Shown: positions 1-12,056, numbered from the stretch's first letter. The stretch: 64,000 nt of DNA from Isoetes taiwanensis (GCA_021234155.1 JAJEKV010000017.1:17248372-17312371), one strand, 5' to 3'. The notes: generated by a model not told the origin, from the letters alone. Numbers and translations: made by a program.

Positions 1-330
1 CATCCAAATCTTAGAAAATTGAATTAAAAAAATATTCCAAAAACATTTTTAGTCAAACCATAAAATTCCAAATCAACAAGATAGATTTTATTTTGTTTCT
101 CTGTATTCTCTAACCAGCATGTTAAAGCTTGGGATTCAGACAAAACAAATGCCAATGCCGCTGCTGTTGGTGATCATGGTTCAGACAAGAAGAGCCAATT
201 CATTAGCGTGATATGCAACAAAGAAATGGCAAAATGCTTTTAAATTTGAAGGAAGCATTTTAAGATGATGAAGACATATTTGTCCTTGTTAATGAATGTA
301 AACGGAAGGCCCTTTTGCTTCTCATGCAAC
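1..330. other. No recognisable feature
   Basis: AT-rich sequence with no convincing reading frame. It precedes the first recognisable gag sequence of element B0 and may be flanking DNA or a decayed 5' part of B0. Confidence 0.4.
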
Positions 331-1690
331 CTGGCACTCTCAAGCTCCCATACTATCCCCTCAGTATGTTTCTGCTCTTGTCCTGTTTTAGGTTCATGCA
401 TAGATCTGAAACTTCTTTATCCCATCTTTGGCAACACTAAAGGCAAGTCCATTGTGGACCAAAGTGCACAGACACATATGGAAGAATTTGAGGCACTTAT
501 TGTTCTAAATGAACATTCTCAACCGCAGATCAAGTTTCATATTTTTTGCACCACGCTATGTGGTGCACCTCACCAGTGGCTCATGGCAAGTAAAAGCCAC
601 TGAAAACAAAGCTGGACGGACATGAAAGCTGCATTCCTCGCTCACTATGGTTCTCTAGATGATGATCAACAACCCTTGAAGCAGCTCAATGAGCTTCAAC
701 AACAGGCCACGGAATCTGCTCAAGACTTTGCTGACCGTCTACTCATTCTCGTAGGCAACTTAAGGAATATCCCACGCGAAGTCAAATTTTAGTATGGTTC
801 CTCCAAGGCCTACCTCCAGCAATTCGTCTCATGACAGAGTATTTGAGACCTAAGTCCTTAACTCAGGCTATTGAATTGGTGAATCATTCTGTTAATGTGT
901 CTTCTAGAGGCGTCCCCTTAATGAATCTCCCCTTCATGCCTCTTGCAATAGTTCCTCACACTTTTGTGACTCCTCAGCAATCTTATCTACAACAACGTAC
1001 TCAAATCTGATGCCATCTTTGTAAGTATCAAGACCATCTTGCAAATGAGTGAAATTCTGCAAATGGACCACCTCATTGCAAAAGGTGCAATATGTGTAAT
1101 CACACCATGGAAGAATGCACGCAAGCTAACCCCACGTCCTTCCGTTAGAAAATGGTCTTCCAGGTACAAATTGCACATCAGCAAATGCAGCAACAATGTG
1201 GCCAGTCTTCACGGCAATATTTTGATCCTGCTAAAGCCCAATGCTATCACTGTAGATAATGGGGACATACTACTACAATGTCCCCTCAACTTCCTCAAGT
1301 TCTAGTCCAATTACCAAGTATCGGCCACACAGATTATATTCGTCTCACTGCCTATCAACTATCGATGGCTAATGATAAACAAGGTCCCCAATCCATGCTA
1401 AAGAAACCACCTCGTGCCCCTCCACAACAACAACAATCTACACATGCCACTCCTCAGGCCACTTTAGACCAACAAGCTCAAGAAGAAATTTATCAGACAT
1501 TAAATCCACTCGTTCAACATTCAAATTAGTAGGGTTGGTATCACGCCAAATGCTGTTGGTACTACTTTTTGCAGATTCTTCCCCCAAAATGGTCCATTTG
1601 GCGCCTGATCTTAACCACCTTATGCCACATGTTATGCCCAATCGCATTATGCAAGCGGCAGAAGGACGTACACTTGCAAATGTTCACGCT
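330..1690 (+). pseudogene. gag: B0 gag remnant (Tat/Athila-like Ty3 element)
   Basis: Decayed capsid/nucleocapsid gene of the oldest B-family copy. Pieces in several frames match the better preserved gags at 4,076-5,600 and 17,455-19,230: the PxFGNTKGK block with the MEEFEAL helix near 410-510, the 'hydrophobic-QGLPP' block near 800, and zinc-knuckle remnants near 1,010-1,130. One knuckle keeps CKRCNMCNHTMEEC and another has lost its last Cys to a stop. Numerous stops and indels make it non-functional. It is much more degraded than the other B copies, so it is the oldest. Confidence 0.8.
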
Positions 1691-3462
1691 ATCATGCTCA
1701 GATAAGGGGAGTTGAACCTTCTGCCTCCACCACGCACTCGTACATATCCCAATATTGATGCTGAAGTTGAACTCTTAAAAGAAGTTGCAGCTTCCTTACC
1801 CAGGAAGCTTGCCTCTGTGGACATAACCAGCATTGCAACCAGTATTGCTAAAATCAAGATTCCTCTCAGTTTATCTACTATTCTCAAACTCTGTCCCGCT
1901 TTTTGGGAACAATTACCTTTGTTTACTGTCCTTATGGAAGCAATGGCCAATTCCACACCCATTGTTCGTGCTACTACGGGAAACTAGCAAGTCAACCATG
2001 TCCAGATCGATGGAAAAAGTGTTATTAATCTGATCATGGATAAGCTTCAGCAATAATTAGGCATCAAACAGTTATATCGTGCCCCTTATGGCATCAAACT
2101 TGCCAATGGTCACATCACGCGACCCCAAGGTATTACCTCGCATCTAACCATTAGCATCAGTGACCTAAAGTTCCTTCTTGAATTTGGCATCTGGAGAGTA
2201 GGGGAAGATCAGGCGATTATGAAATGCTGATTGGTCGTCCTTTCCTTCGACAAGCTAGGAGTATCTACTATTGGGCTACTGACTAACTAATTATTATTGA
2301 TGGTCACTTAAATGCCACTATGGATCTTGAAACAGGAGAAATCATTGATGTGGAATACGTTGAACTGTCCTTGTCTGACAGTGATTCGGATGATGTACAC
2401 AATACCTATCAAGTCCAAGCTCCTCTGATGAACTGCCTTTGTCAGCTTATCCCGAATATGTTGGTCCTTAGGGTGACATGACTTTGGATCAAGATCATGC
2501 GATAACCATTTTACTTGATCCTTACCTAACATGTTGTCATCAGGTTAACCTCCTGCCTTCTCTAGAAGAGCAAGAGTATGTTAATTTTCCCGAGGATACT
2601 ACCACTCTCATGCACAAACCTTTGGTTGATCCGACGCAAATGCCTTTGTTCTTCACTACCACAAGTGCAGCACCGCCTGTTCTATTGCAACCTCCGGCCC
2701 ATCAGGTCATGGATGTTGATATCATTCTAAATATCCAAACTCCTGTGGTAGAGATTCTCGAATTAGGCCAAAATCAAGTAATTCGTATGGTCGCGAGTCT
2801 CTCTCCACATTTTCGAGAAAAGGCTGCTCGAATTTTCAAGAAGTTCAAGCATATTTTTGCATGGACTTACAAATATTTACGTGGTATTAAGAAAGAATTA
2901 GGCGAGCTCACTATCCCAACCAAACCTGACTTCGTCCCATCTAGCAACGACAGTACCGGCTCAACTCAAATTACCGTGATCGGATGACAGCTAAAATTGC
3001 CAAACGGCTGGTTGCCGGTCTCATTTATGAAGTCAAACATTCCGAATGGGTGAGTCATATCATCGTTGCTCTTAAATATAATGGTAAGATCTGCATTTAC
3101 ATGGATTACCAAAAATTAAATTAGGCTACAAAGCGGGATAATTTTTTATTACCCTTCACGGATCAAGTTCTGGAGGAAGTCGCCAGCCATGAAATGTATT
3201 CCTTTGTGGATGACTTTTTTGGTTACAATCAGATCTCTATTCGTTCCAAAGATCAATTGAAAACCACCTTCACATGCCGTGTGGCACTTTTGCCTACAAA
3301 GTTGTTCCCTTCGGTTTTTCAAATTCACCCTCTACATTTCAACGCATTACGCTTTCTGACTTTTAAGATTACATGAAGCAAAATGCTTTTCTTCAAGTTT
3401 TCTAAGATGATTTCTCAGCTTACAGAACAGAAACAGACCAACCTTTCCAAATTAGAGCTCGT
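1691..3462 (+). pseudogene. pol: B0 protease and reverse transcriptase remnant
   Basis: Continuation of B0. The protease region near 1,990-2,250 keeps NHVQIDG, the LYRAPYGIKLANGHITRPQG block and LIGRPF. A linker ORF (2,478-2,987) leads into the RT region, with KFKHIFAW, GELTIPTKPD and later a Y/FxDDFSAY-like RT active-site block near 3,400 that is interrupted by a stop. The sequence ends abruptly at 3,462 where the B1 LTR starts. The next bases of the same RT (the FQKCDES block) occur on the minus strand from 38,994, so B0 was split by B1 and then by the inversion. Confidence 0.8.
3458..3462 (+). repeat. Target-site duplication CTCGT of B1 (5' side)
   Basis: CTCGT directly precedes the B1 5' LTR. 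The same five bases directly follow the B1 3' LTR on the minus strand (38,990-38,994). In both places the flank is B0 reverse transcriptase sequence, and the two flanks join at exactly this pentamer. Confidence 0.9.
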
Positions 3463-4028
3463 TGTTAGCCCTGTACGTCCTGGTACAGGACTATTCATGC
3501 ACACAAAGAACCAGGTCAAGAACAAGGAGATGACCACGGGTCAGACGTCCAAAGGTCCTCAGAAGATCAAGGCACAGCAGCCTAAGCCACCACCGGTCAA
3601 AAGGAGGCGCACAGAGAAATGACACGTGTCTCAGTCAGCGTCATTTCAGGGTTTCAAGAGGCACCGCTGGGTGTCCTACAAATCAGGCCTTCATTCAAGG
3701 AGTCGGCACCGAGTAGGCTCATTGTATCTATATTGGGCCAAAGGCCGTTGTACTATATATAGCAGTAGATGTAGCCCTCACGGGCAGATGAGTTTTGAGT
3801 CTTATCTCATTTTTCTGTCTTCTCTCATTGGAGAGCTCATGTATTCTTATGATATCAAGGAGTTCATTGCTTGACCATTGTTCTCTCATTGTGTTTTCTG
3901 TTTTCTCATTGTTCTCTCATCGTTCTTTTGCAAATCCCGCGTGACACAGCTACCGGATCCTCCTGTTTGATCCACGGGTCCTCACAGAGGGCTGTCTTAC
4001 AGGAGTCCCCGAACCCAGACCCCAAACA
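3463..4028 (+). repeat. 5' LTR of element B1
   Basis: Long terminal repeat of 566 bp starting TGTTAGCCCTGTACGTCC and ending CCCCAAACA. A TATA box (TATATATAG) lies at 3,753-3,761. Its partner of the same length is at 38,995-39,560 on the minus strand; the B2 LTRs (19,277-19,849 and 53,980-54,571) are homologous. The many short reading frames inside it are not genes. Confidence 0.93.
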
Positions 4029-4050
4029 CTGTCGCCGTTGCCGGGTCTGA
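4029..4050 (+). promoter_or_regulatory. Primer-binding site of B1, tRNA-Asp type
   Basis: Just after the LTR the sequence reads TGTCGCCGTTGCCGGG, one base off the TGGCGCCGTTGCCGGGG site that plant Tat/Athila elements use to prime from tRNA-Asp. The same site occurs in B2. This supports placing family B in the Tat/Athila group. Confidence 0.75.
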
Positions 4051-4075
4051 TTCGATTTTCCTTTATTCTGTTGCA

Positions 4076-4797
4076 ATGTCTGCACGAACCTTCACTCCAG
4101 AAGAACTTCTTACCCAGACGGCGTCTCGATTGGAGCGCCACCAACGACGGGAAGTTGTTCGCGACATGTATGGATCTGCTTATGACATTGAGGGAGGCCA
4201 CATTTGGTCTAGGGCTCAGTCGGTGCCACCTACTCCTCGTGTCCTGTCTCGTCCAAGTTCCCCACCTCAGACGTACAAACATTGTTCCCAGCCTCAGTCA
4301 CCTCATCACTATCAGGAGCAATATCAGGCTCAACCTTCTCAACAGTACTTTTAGACCCCCGAGAATGCCTATATCCATCTTTCTTCTGGCCATACACCTC
4401 TGCCTTCACAACCATCATCTCCTCCGGGCGGACAGGGATATCCACATGTCTCTTTTGCTCCTCCCCAGGAATTTCCATTCCCTACATTTCCAACTGCTCT
4501 TCCTGTTTACAACCTCACCGACCTCAAAGCCAATGATCAGGCACCTCCAGTACCTCCACCTCAGGCACCCCTTCGTCAGGGCCCTTCTGGCACTATGCCA
4601 CCCCCCACTCTACCTCAATATAATCCATATCCATTACCTGTTCAACCAAGCACTTTAACCTCTACCTTTCAGACCCTCAAGCTGACTTATCCAACCTTTG
4701 GCAACACGAAAGGCAAACCCTTAGACCAAAGTGCTCAGGCCCACATGGGAGAATTTGAGGCTCTGGCTGCCCTCAATGGTCATGCCCAACCTCAACT
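4076..4797 (+). pseudogene. gag: B1 gag, N-terminal part (matrix/capsid)
   Basis: Starts with ATG in the context MSARTFTPEELL, 47 bp after the LTR; the same start (MSARGFTLEELL) occurs in B2 at 19,230. The reading frame runs through a Pro/Gln-rich region, is stopped by a TAG at 4,352-4,354, and continues in the same frame to the PTFGNTKGK capsid block near 4,690. After HAQPQL a deletion removes part of the capsid domain, and the frame shifts into the next ORF. It would form the virus-like particle core if intact. Confidence 0.85.
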
Positions 4798-7071
4798 GTG
4801 CTCAGCAAACTTAAGGAGTACCCGACGCAGAGCCAGATTCTGGTCTGGTTTCTCCAGGGACTCCCTCCAGCTATCCGCCTCATAACTGAATACCTGCGCC
4901 CGAAGACTTTGGAGCAGGCTATCGACCTTGTCAATCACTCAGTCAATGTTTCCTCTCGTGGAGTGGCTCTTCAGGAGCTCCCCTTCATTCCACCGGTCAT
5001 GGTTCCACAGACTGTTGTTCAGCCTCAACACGCCAATCAGCAGCGCAGTCAGATCTGGTGCCATATTTGTAAGTATCAAGGCCACTTGGCAAATGAGTGC
5101 AACTCCACTAATGGCCCACCTCATTGCAAACGATGCAACATGTGCAATCATGCCACGGAAGAGTGCACTCGCACTCATCCTACACCTTTCAGAAACAAGA
5201 TGGTTTATCAAGTTCAAACCACACCTCAGCAACAATCATCATATCAACCGCACCAAATGCAGGCTCAACAATATCCACAATCTCAGCAACAAAGGGGACC
5301 AAGCACTCGCCCCCCTTTTGATCCTTCTAAAGCTCAGTGTTATCACTGTCAAGAATGGGGTCATACCACCACGGCATGTCCTCAACTTCCTCAAGTTCAA
5401 GTACAACTTCCAGGCACAAATCAGACCACCTCAGTACGCCTCACGGCTTATCAACTGTGGATTGCCAATGGCAAACAAGGCCCGCGTCCAGTTCTTCGGA
5501 AACCACCACGCGTGCCTCAGCAATCACGGTATCAACAAGCTCCTGCCAATCAACCTCAGATGGATCAACAAGCCCAGGAAGAAATTTTTCAGGCTCTTAA
5601 TCCTCCAGTACAGCCGTCACATTGGATAGGTTTGGTTTCACGCCAGACCAGGGCGTCACGCCCCTTAACCATTCTTCCTCATGACACGCAACCTGCTTTT
5701 ACAGTCGACACGATCCCTCATGACGAGGACAAAAAGGTTCACTTTGCCCCTGACTTGGAAAAACTCATGCCTCATGTCATGCCTAAAGTCCGCCAAAGCA
5801 TTCTAAACCTCATGCAAGCTGCTGAAGGCCGCACATTGGCTAATGTCCATGCCACCACCAGAGCTCAACAGCGTCAAGATACACCCTCCACATCTCAACC
5901 TCCACGCTCTCAGACATATCCGAATATTGCTGCAGAGGTGGAGCTTCTCAAAGAAGTTGTTGCTTCATTACCACGCACTCCAGCTCCCTTGGATCCAGCT
6001 GATCCCTTTTCTCATGTGCCTCTGGAACTCCAAGAGGAGCTTGCCAAAATCAAAATTCCTTTAAGTCTGGCAACAATTTTGAAACTATGTCCTGCTCTCA
6101 AGGACCAGTTACCCCTCCCGACAGTTTTGGTTGGGGCAGTAGCTACCTCCACACCCACGGTACATGCCACGGTGGGCAATCAACAAGTCAATCATGTTCA
6201 AATTGACGGGGGTAGTGCTGTAAATCTTATCACGGATAAACTCCGCAAGCAAATGGGCATCAAACAACTCTATCGTGCCCCATATGACATCAAATTGGCT
6301 AATGGCCATATCACGCGACCTCAAGGCGTCACGCCTCTTCTTCACATCAACATTGGTGATCTCAGATTCCCCTTGGAATTTGGTGTTTGGAAAGCTGGAG
6401 AAGATCCAGGTGATTATGAAATGTTGGTCGGCAGACCTTTTCTCCGTCAGGCCAAGAGTATCCATTACTGGGCCACGGATCAGTTAGTCATCACAGATGG
6501 TCACCTCAATGCCACTATGGACTTGGAAACTGGCAAGATCATTTCGGTTGACAATGCTGAACCTTCTCTCTCCGACACCGATTCTGAGGAAGCCCAGAAT
6601 ATTTATCAAGTACAGGCTCCTCCTGCGAGTCTGCCTCTGTCATCCTACCCTGAATATGCTGATCCTTGGGGAGAGATGACTCTTGATCAGGACCAGGCTG
6701 TGGCGGCTTTGCTTGACCCCTACCTGGCTCCTTGCAATCGCATCCAACGTGTTGATCACTTTTCAGATGCAGAACTTCCTTCAGAAACAGTTGATGTCCA
6801 AGCTGTCATGAAGCAACCTTTGCTTGCTGACGATCAGCAACCTCTCTTCTTCACCACGCAGAGCGCCACTCATCCTGTCATGTTTCAACCTCCTGCTCAT
6901 GTCGTTCAAGACACGGAAGTTATCCCACATATTCAGACTCCTGAAGTCGAGATTGTGGACGTTGGCAACAATCAGCCCGTCCGCCTTGCTGCCAATCTCC
7001 CAACACCCTATCGTAAAAGGGCCGTCACGCTGTTCAAAAAGTTCAAACACATTTTTCGCTGGAGACTCTGA
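4798..7071 (+). pseudogene. gag-pro: B1 gag C-terminus with three zinc knuckles, plus protease
   Basis: Open frame of 757 codons. Residues 1-45 are the end of capsid (FLQGLPPAIRL). Three CX2CX4HX4C zinc knuckles follow: CHICKYQGHLANEC and CKRCNMCNHATEEC close together, then CYHCQEWGHTTTAC about 70 residues later. A long linker with an EVELLKEVVASLP helix leads to the aspartic protease, active site IDGGSAVNLI near residue 465, flap block LANGHITRPQG and VGRPFLRQ. The DGGS form is typical of Tat-type proteases. The frame ends at KFKHIFRW just before RT, where a frameshift occurs. The start given is only the first Met after the frameshift, not the true gag start. Confidence 0.88.
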
Positions 7072-8249
7072 GACCTTGGGGATCAATAAAAACTTGGGGG
7101 AACTCACCATTCCTACCAAATCTGATGCACGCCCTGTATAGCAACGATAGTACCGGCTCAACCCCAATTACCGTGATCGTGTCAAAGCAGAAATTGACAA
7201 ACTTATTGCTGCAGGTTTGATCTATGAGGTCAAACATTATGAATGTCATGAGCTCTCCCAATGGTAAGATCATTGCTCTCAAACTCAATCAGCCCGCGGG
7301 CGTGATCATTTCCCACTTCCCTTCACGGACGGGTTTGGAAGGTCCGCCATGAGATGTACTCCTTCATGGATGGTTTTTCTGGCTACAATCAAATCTCAAT
7401 CAAAGAATCTGATCAACTCAAGACTACTTTTACCACCCCGTGGGGTACTTTTGCCTACAAGGTGGTTTCTTTTGGGTTATCAAACTCTCCATCAACATTT
7501 CAACGCATCATGCTCTCAGTTTTTCATGATTTTATGAAGGAAAATCTCTTCCTGCAAATTTTTCAAGATGACTTCTCTGCCTACAGTTCCATGGATGACC
7601 ATTTGGATAAATTGGAACTTGTCTTTCAGAAATGTGATGAGTCCGGTATTAGTCTCAATCCAGAGAAATGCACCTTCTGCGTCACCTCTGGTGTTCTGTT
7701 AGGACATGTTGTTAGCAAAGCAGGTATCACCACAGATCCTGCCAAAATCAGTTGTGTGCTCAAAGCTCAAGCACCAGCCAATATCAAGGAGACACGCTCC
7801 TTCCTGGGTAAGGTAAATTATTACTCCACCTTCATTCCTGGACTCGCAGCCATTGCAGATCCCATCCATAAACTCACGGGTGATGAATCCACCTGGGCCT
7901 GGAATTCCCAGGCGGATGCTGCTTTCCAACAGTTGAAGCTTTTGCTTACTCAGGCCCCGGTTCTTGTTCCTCCTCAATGGGACAAGCCCTTTCATGTACA
8001 TGTTGATGTCTCGGCGTTTGCTATTGGAGCTGTTCTTTCTCAAGAATATGATGCGCACACTGACAAACCAAACAGATATGCCAGCAGAAAACTCAATCCT
8101 GCTGAGCACAACTACTCTGCCACGGAGCGAGAGGCCTTGGGTTTAATTTTCTGTGTCCAACGTTTCCGTCACTATCTCCTAGGCAGTCAGATCAAGTTCT
8201 TTGTTGACCACCAAGCACTCCTTTACTTGATCAACAAATCCACGCCCAC
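7072..8249 (+). pseudogene. pol: B1 reverse transcriptase and RNase H, truncated
   Basis: RT copies the RNA genome and RNase H removes the template. The RT N-terminus (7,080-7,350) is damaged by frameshifts and a short deletion. From 7,354 a clean frame runs MYSFMDGFSGYNQI, TPWGTFAYKVV, the catalytic FQDDFSAYSS (an FxDD form like the FMDDFSVY of Athila elements), CTFCVTSGVLLGHVV and the connection SFLGKVNYYSTFIPGL. RNase H follows with VDVSAFAIGAVLSQ, TEREALG and FVDHQAL. The sequence breaks at KSTPT (8,249), where minus-strand element A sequence begins. Integrase and half of the 3' ORF of B1 are absent; the 3' end of B1 lies at 38,995-40,337. Confidence 0.9.
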
Positions 8250-8252
8250 TCG
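8248..8252. other. Left breakpoint of the 35-kb inversion
   Basis: B1 RNase H (plus strand) meets the start of the reverse transcriptase of element A (minus strand, ending LPPYRGVD) without LTR or target duplication. See the breakpoint at 43,540 for its partner. Confidence 0.75.
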
Positions 8253-8850
8253 ACTCCCCTGTAAGGAGGGAGGTGCTCAATCTCGTCTGGAAAGAGATCG
8301 TGGAATTCCGTGATCAACTTAGCTATTTGCTTCGGCAACTTGTTGAGCACCTTGTCCTCTTTGCTTTCTTCCAATTCGGCTCTTCGATCTCAAGCTTGAA
8401 GATGTAAGCTACTTGCTCGCTCTTGATGCACTTGAACAGCCGCTTAGAAGACATACACTGCATGATGGGAACAACTTCTTTACCTATGATCTCAATGATC
8501 TTGCCGTCGGGTGTTGAGAAGGTCACCTTCCGCTTCCCGCAATCGATGATGGCCCCTGCTGGTCCAAGATACTCCATTCCTATGATCAGGTCATACTTGC
8601 CAATGCCCATTACTTCAGCCCCCATCTGGATATTAATCCCTGGCAAGTCGATGTCGAAATTAATTCTCTTTGCCCGTGCGCCTTCTTTGCTCCTTTCGCT
8701 AAGACAACGGGCCTTGGCTTCGACTTCAGTGGTTTCAACTTCAACATTTCAACCATTCTGGGGGATGCAAAGTTATGGCTACTTCCTGAGTCTATCAGGA
8801 CTATGAAAGATTTGGCCTTGGCCTTCCCTACTGTAGAAATTACCTTATAC
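8250..8850 (-). pseudogene. pro: Element A protease and first residues of RT
   Basis: Retropepsin of the chromovirus-type element A, which cuts Gag-Pol. The active site is VLIDSGSSHNFAS near 8,800. After a frameshift around 8,640, the second half reads MGIGKYDLIIGMEYLGPAGAIIDC, matching the DxILGMDWL-AxIDC pattern of chromovirus proteases. It continues to LITEFHDLFPDEIEHLPPYRG, which is the start of RT, and is cut at 8,250. RT, RNase H and most of integrase of A are missing; only the integrase C-terminus survives, at 43,541. Confidence 0.88.
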
Positions 8851-10247
8851 TGGCTTTTTGCTTGCTCTGTGTCTATTGCGGCAAATATGTGAGACTCACC
8901 CTGGATGTAGTCGCGGGCTGCCTCGCAGTCGTCGTCAGACAGAATGTCCCAATTTCCCAACTCCGCTAGTGCCGCACTCATGACATAGGGGCAGTTCGCT
9001 GTCCTATGGCCTGGCTGGAAGCACCTGAAGCAAAGCTGCTTTTCTATGCACTTCTGTCTCTTTTCCTTGGGCATAGCCTGCAAAAAGGATCGCACTGCTT
9101 TGGAGTAGTTTGACCCCTCCTGCTTGTCCTTGAAGGACACCTGCTTTTTCTCCTGCTGCTTCCCTTGATTGCCACCATATGGGGCTCTAGCTGGACCTGG
9201 GCTGGCTGCCCTAGGGCTATAACTCCATGTTGCCTTTCCTTTGTCCTGATAATACTGCTGCCTCTGCCCGATATTCTGAGGCCCTGTTCCTTGCAAACTT
9301 ATTGCCTTGGACTCTGCTTCTGATACTGTCTTAGGGTTTATTGCCCTTACAAGCTTGCGGATCTCATCATTCAGCCCCTCAATATAGCTTTCCACTGCAT
9401 GCTTTTCGCCCAACTTTGGCACATAAAGCCTTAGCCTCATGAATTCCTCTGTATATTTCTGGACCGATTTGTTTCCCTATTGCAGCCTATAGAACTGCTG
9501 CATCATGCTGGACTTGTGCTCTCTTGGGACGTAATGGCGCTTGAAGGCTTTAGCAAACTTCCTGAACCTGCAAACATCCCTGCTCAAGCCATGGGCCTTT
9601 GCATACCCCTTCCACTATATGCGTGCTGCTCCTTTCAGGTTGGCTGTTCCCACCCTGCCTTTATCCTTGTCCTTCATACCGTAAGCGTTGCCGTATTCGC
9701 TCATGTCATCGAGCCAAGCCTCTGCCTCCATGCCCGACCTGTTCTCGCCTGAGAATTGCTCGAGCTTCCTGGCCTTCCAAACATTTCCCAATGCAGAGTC
9801 TACCTTCTTCTGGTAGTCAGAGGTTCTTGTGTCCCTTTGTCGTCCATCTGTGGTATCCCTCTGCCTTCCATCTGCAGTGTTCCTCTGCCTTCCATCTATT
9901 TGGTCCTGTGCCTGCTCTTCCTCTTCCTCGGAGTCGGAGTCCGAATCGGAGCTTGAGTCGGAGGATTCCGAGCTGGAGGACCTCCTTCTCTTGCTCCTCT
10001 TCTTGTCCCTTCCTGTTTTCCGAGCTGATGCTTGAGGCAACTGAGCATTGCCCACCGAACCCGCTCCTGCTTGTGCGGCCAGCAAAGCCTTTATCTGCTC
10101 AAGGTCTGTTCTCATCTGTGATATTTCCTCTTCTGGGGTCATGGGTCCAAATTCCTCAAACAGGTTCCTTGCCGGGGGTGGCCTGGGCGGACTCTGTTCT
10201 TCCACGTGGTCTCGGCGTTGTCGTTCCCCTGAGCCTGCTGCATGCAC
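8851..10247 (-). pseudogene. gag: Element A gag
   Basis: Capsid and nucleocapsid gene. In order: a PMTPEEEISQM helix, a Lys/Arg then Ser/Asp/Glu-rich stretch, a retrotransposon-gag domain (MEAEAWLDDMSEYGNAY to KGAARI-WKGYA), the FMRLRLYVPKLGEKHAVESYIEGL block, a Lys-rich linker and one zinc knuckle, CFRCFQPGHRTANC, near 9,000. Two in-frame TAG stops interrupt it, at 9,617-9,615 (a Trp position) and 9,479-9,477 (a Gln position). No ATG is present at the 5' edge of the frame (it opens with GTG near 10,247), so the real start is either the Met in FGPMTPEEE or depends on splicing. Gag is the third long gene in A, after ORF1 and ORF2. Confidence 0.87.
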
Positions 10248-10419
10248 AAGTAATTCGTGGCTATATGGTTAGTTTTACTTGTTCTCTTGCATTATATGTG
10301 GTTTGTTGGCATAGTTGTGGGACAAAATACATCAACAAAACATTTAAAGTGCAAAAGAAATTATATTCATATATTATATAATATTTTAGTACAAAAAGTC
10401 TCCGGGATCAAGAGTCTAA
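10248..10419. other. AT-rich spacer between ORF2 and gag of A
   Basis: About 170 bp without a reading frame, very AT-rich at 10,370-10,390. It could hold an intron or a short promoter for gag; nothing decisive is visible. Confidence 0.4.
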
Positions 10420-11943
10420 CTAATCTTGAAATCGCCGGTAAGATGGGTTGTCCTCAAGGAAATTCTTAACTTGGACCGTTCCTACCGAATGACCCAAGTT
10501 CCCGAGGACGTTTGCTGACGAGCCGCCCTGCAAGGCTCTTGCCAGCTCTTCCACCCTGCGGTCGGATGTGCAGGCCGCGGTCACCGCCAATCTCGCCTGC
10601 CGTCGATGGGGTATGGCGAAGTCGAAGAGGTCAAGTGCCATTGCTCTCTTGACTAGGACAGCATAGTCGACATTTGCCGCTATTCGAGCATGCCTGCCGA
10701 AGCCTGAGAGTGCAATAAGCATGAACACTCCTTCTTCACCCTGGGGGCTGAACTTGCGGTGTACTACCGCTATTCTCCCATCCAGCAGCAGGGGCAGGTA
10801 GTACCTCAGGGACCTGTCATTGTGTGTCGCTGAAGCTTCTCCGCTCTTTTGGCCTCCAGCTCTATGCCGCCCGGCGTATTCGTCGACTTCTATCTCAATG
10901 AGGTCCCGGTAGTCTTCAATTGTGGCGTCGACTCGCCTGAGGTCGATTCCTGCTCCTCTTGTTGGAGGTGGTGTCGAAGGTCTGGGCATTAAGATGCTCG
11001 TAGTCTTCCCACGGATCCCCATCTGTTCCTGGAGGGCGAGGAACTCCTCCTCCGTTGGCAGCTCTCACGCTTCCATCATTTGCCTGATGTTGCTGTAGGC
11101 CTGGATGTCGGAAGTCGACTCCCCTGTATAGGTGTCGGCTTCCCTGACTTGAAGCGGAAAGTCCGAGACTCCCCGGACGATGAAGTCGTCCAAGTCGGAC
11201 TGCCGTAGTTGGTGGAGCAGCTCGTCAAGTCTGAGCTCCATCTCTCTGCATTCAGGGAGGTTCTGGATGTCACTGAGGAGTAAATACTCCTCTCCGTTGA
11301 TGATGATGGGGGCTAGGCTTGTGATGCCTAGCCCGAGTGGGGGAGCAATTCTGAGGGTCTGCCGGCTCCGCTCCATGTTGGCCAGCTCCTCCTCTGCTTG
11401 GCACCGTTCTTCGTCTGAGTCGAGCTCCGTGTACTCTTCGTCGTCCGACTCCTCTTCTTCTTCTCTTCCTTCTTGCTCCTGCTGGTACTGCAAAAACATC
11501 CGCTCTGCTGCTTGGGTTGCTATGGGGTCCACCTCCATCGGAGGAATAGAGGTTGCCCCCATCGGGTTTTCGGTGCGGTGGGATAGGAAAATAGCTAGGG
11601 CGGCGGTGTAGGAGAAATACTTGGTCCTGTCAACTGTCAGGACCATGTAGTCTGGCAGCCTCTGCGCCTTGTTAGTCAAGTACTTGGCGATGTTGGGGAC
11701 ATCACCCAAGGCTGCTTGAAGGGATGGGTGGGGGACAAAGTAGCCTATGCAAGGGGGAAGCTGAAGGAGGGAGGGTCCTACCCTAGCTTGGAACTCTGCT
11801 AGAACTTGTCTATATGCTGGGGTTGCATTCAAAGTGGCTTGGAAATCTATTTCTCTCCCAAAGACTCGGAAGATGTCATTGACATCCGCCTCGGCAGCAT
11901 GGGCATTGGCGCTATACCATCGCCTGAAGTCAGCAATGGCCAT
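10420..11943 (-). pseudogene. Element A ORF2, unrecognised protein with acidic region
   Basis: A frame of 508 codons (507 residues plus stop) lies between ORF1 and gag. The first ATG is at 11,943 (MAIADFRRWYSANAHAAEADV). One in-frame TGA at 11,067-11,065 divides it; the next codons continue in the same frame (ELPTEEEFLALQEQMG), and a CGA-to-TGA change would explain it. Residues about 155-200 are strongly acidic (EEEEESDDEEYTELDSDEE). The C-terminal half contains LRYYLPLLLDGRIAVVHRKF and ends SYRRFQD. I recognise no domain: not gag, not pol, not a histone. Acidic stretches are common in histone chaperones, and the neighbour is a histone-like gene, but a chaperone role is only a guess. A TATA box lies 114 bp upstream. 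Confidence 0.7.
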
Positions 11944-12056
11944 CGATCTAGCGAAGAAGAGAGTGTCAAACAGATGCAAAAGCGCCTCAGGGAGCTGGAA
12001 GATCGCTTAAGCAGTCGAAAGCGAACTTGTAAGGTGCTACATGAGAAATGGGAGAC

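Noticed and set aside
8323-8806. Plus-strand frames over the A protease
   Set aside because: Shadows of the minus-strand protease, which has the DSG active site and a coherent fold order.
10420-11943. ORF2 as another core histone or as a second gag
   Set aside because: No histone-fold blocks and no capsid or zinc-knuckle motif seen.
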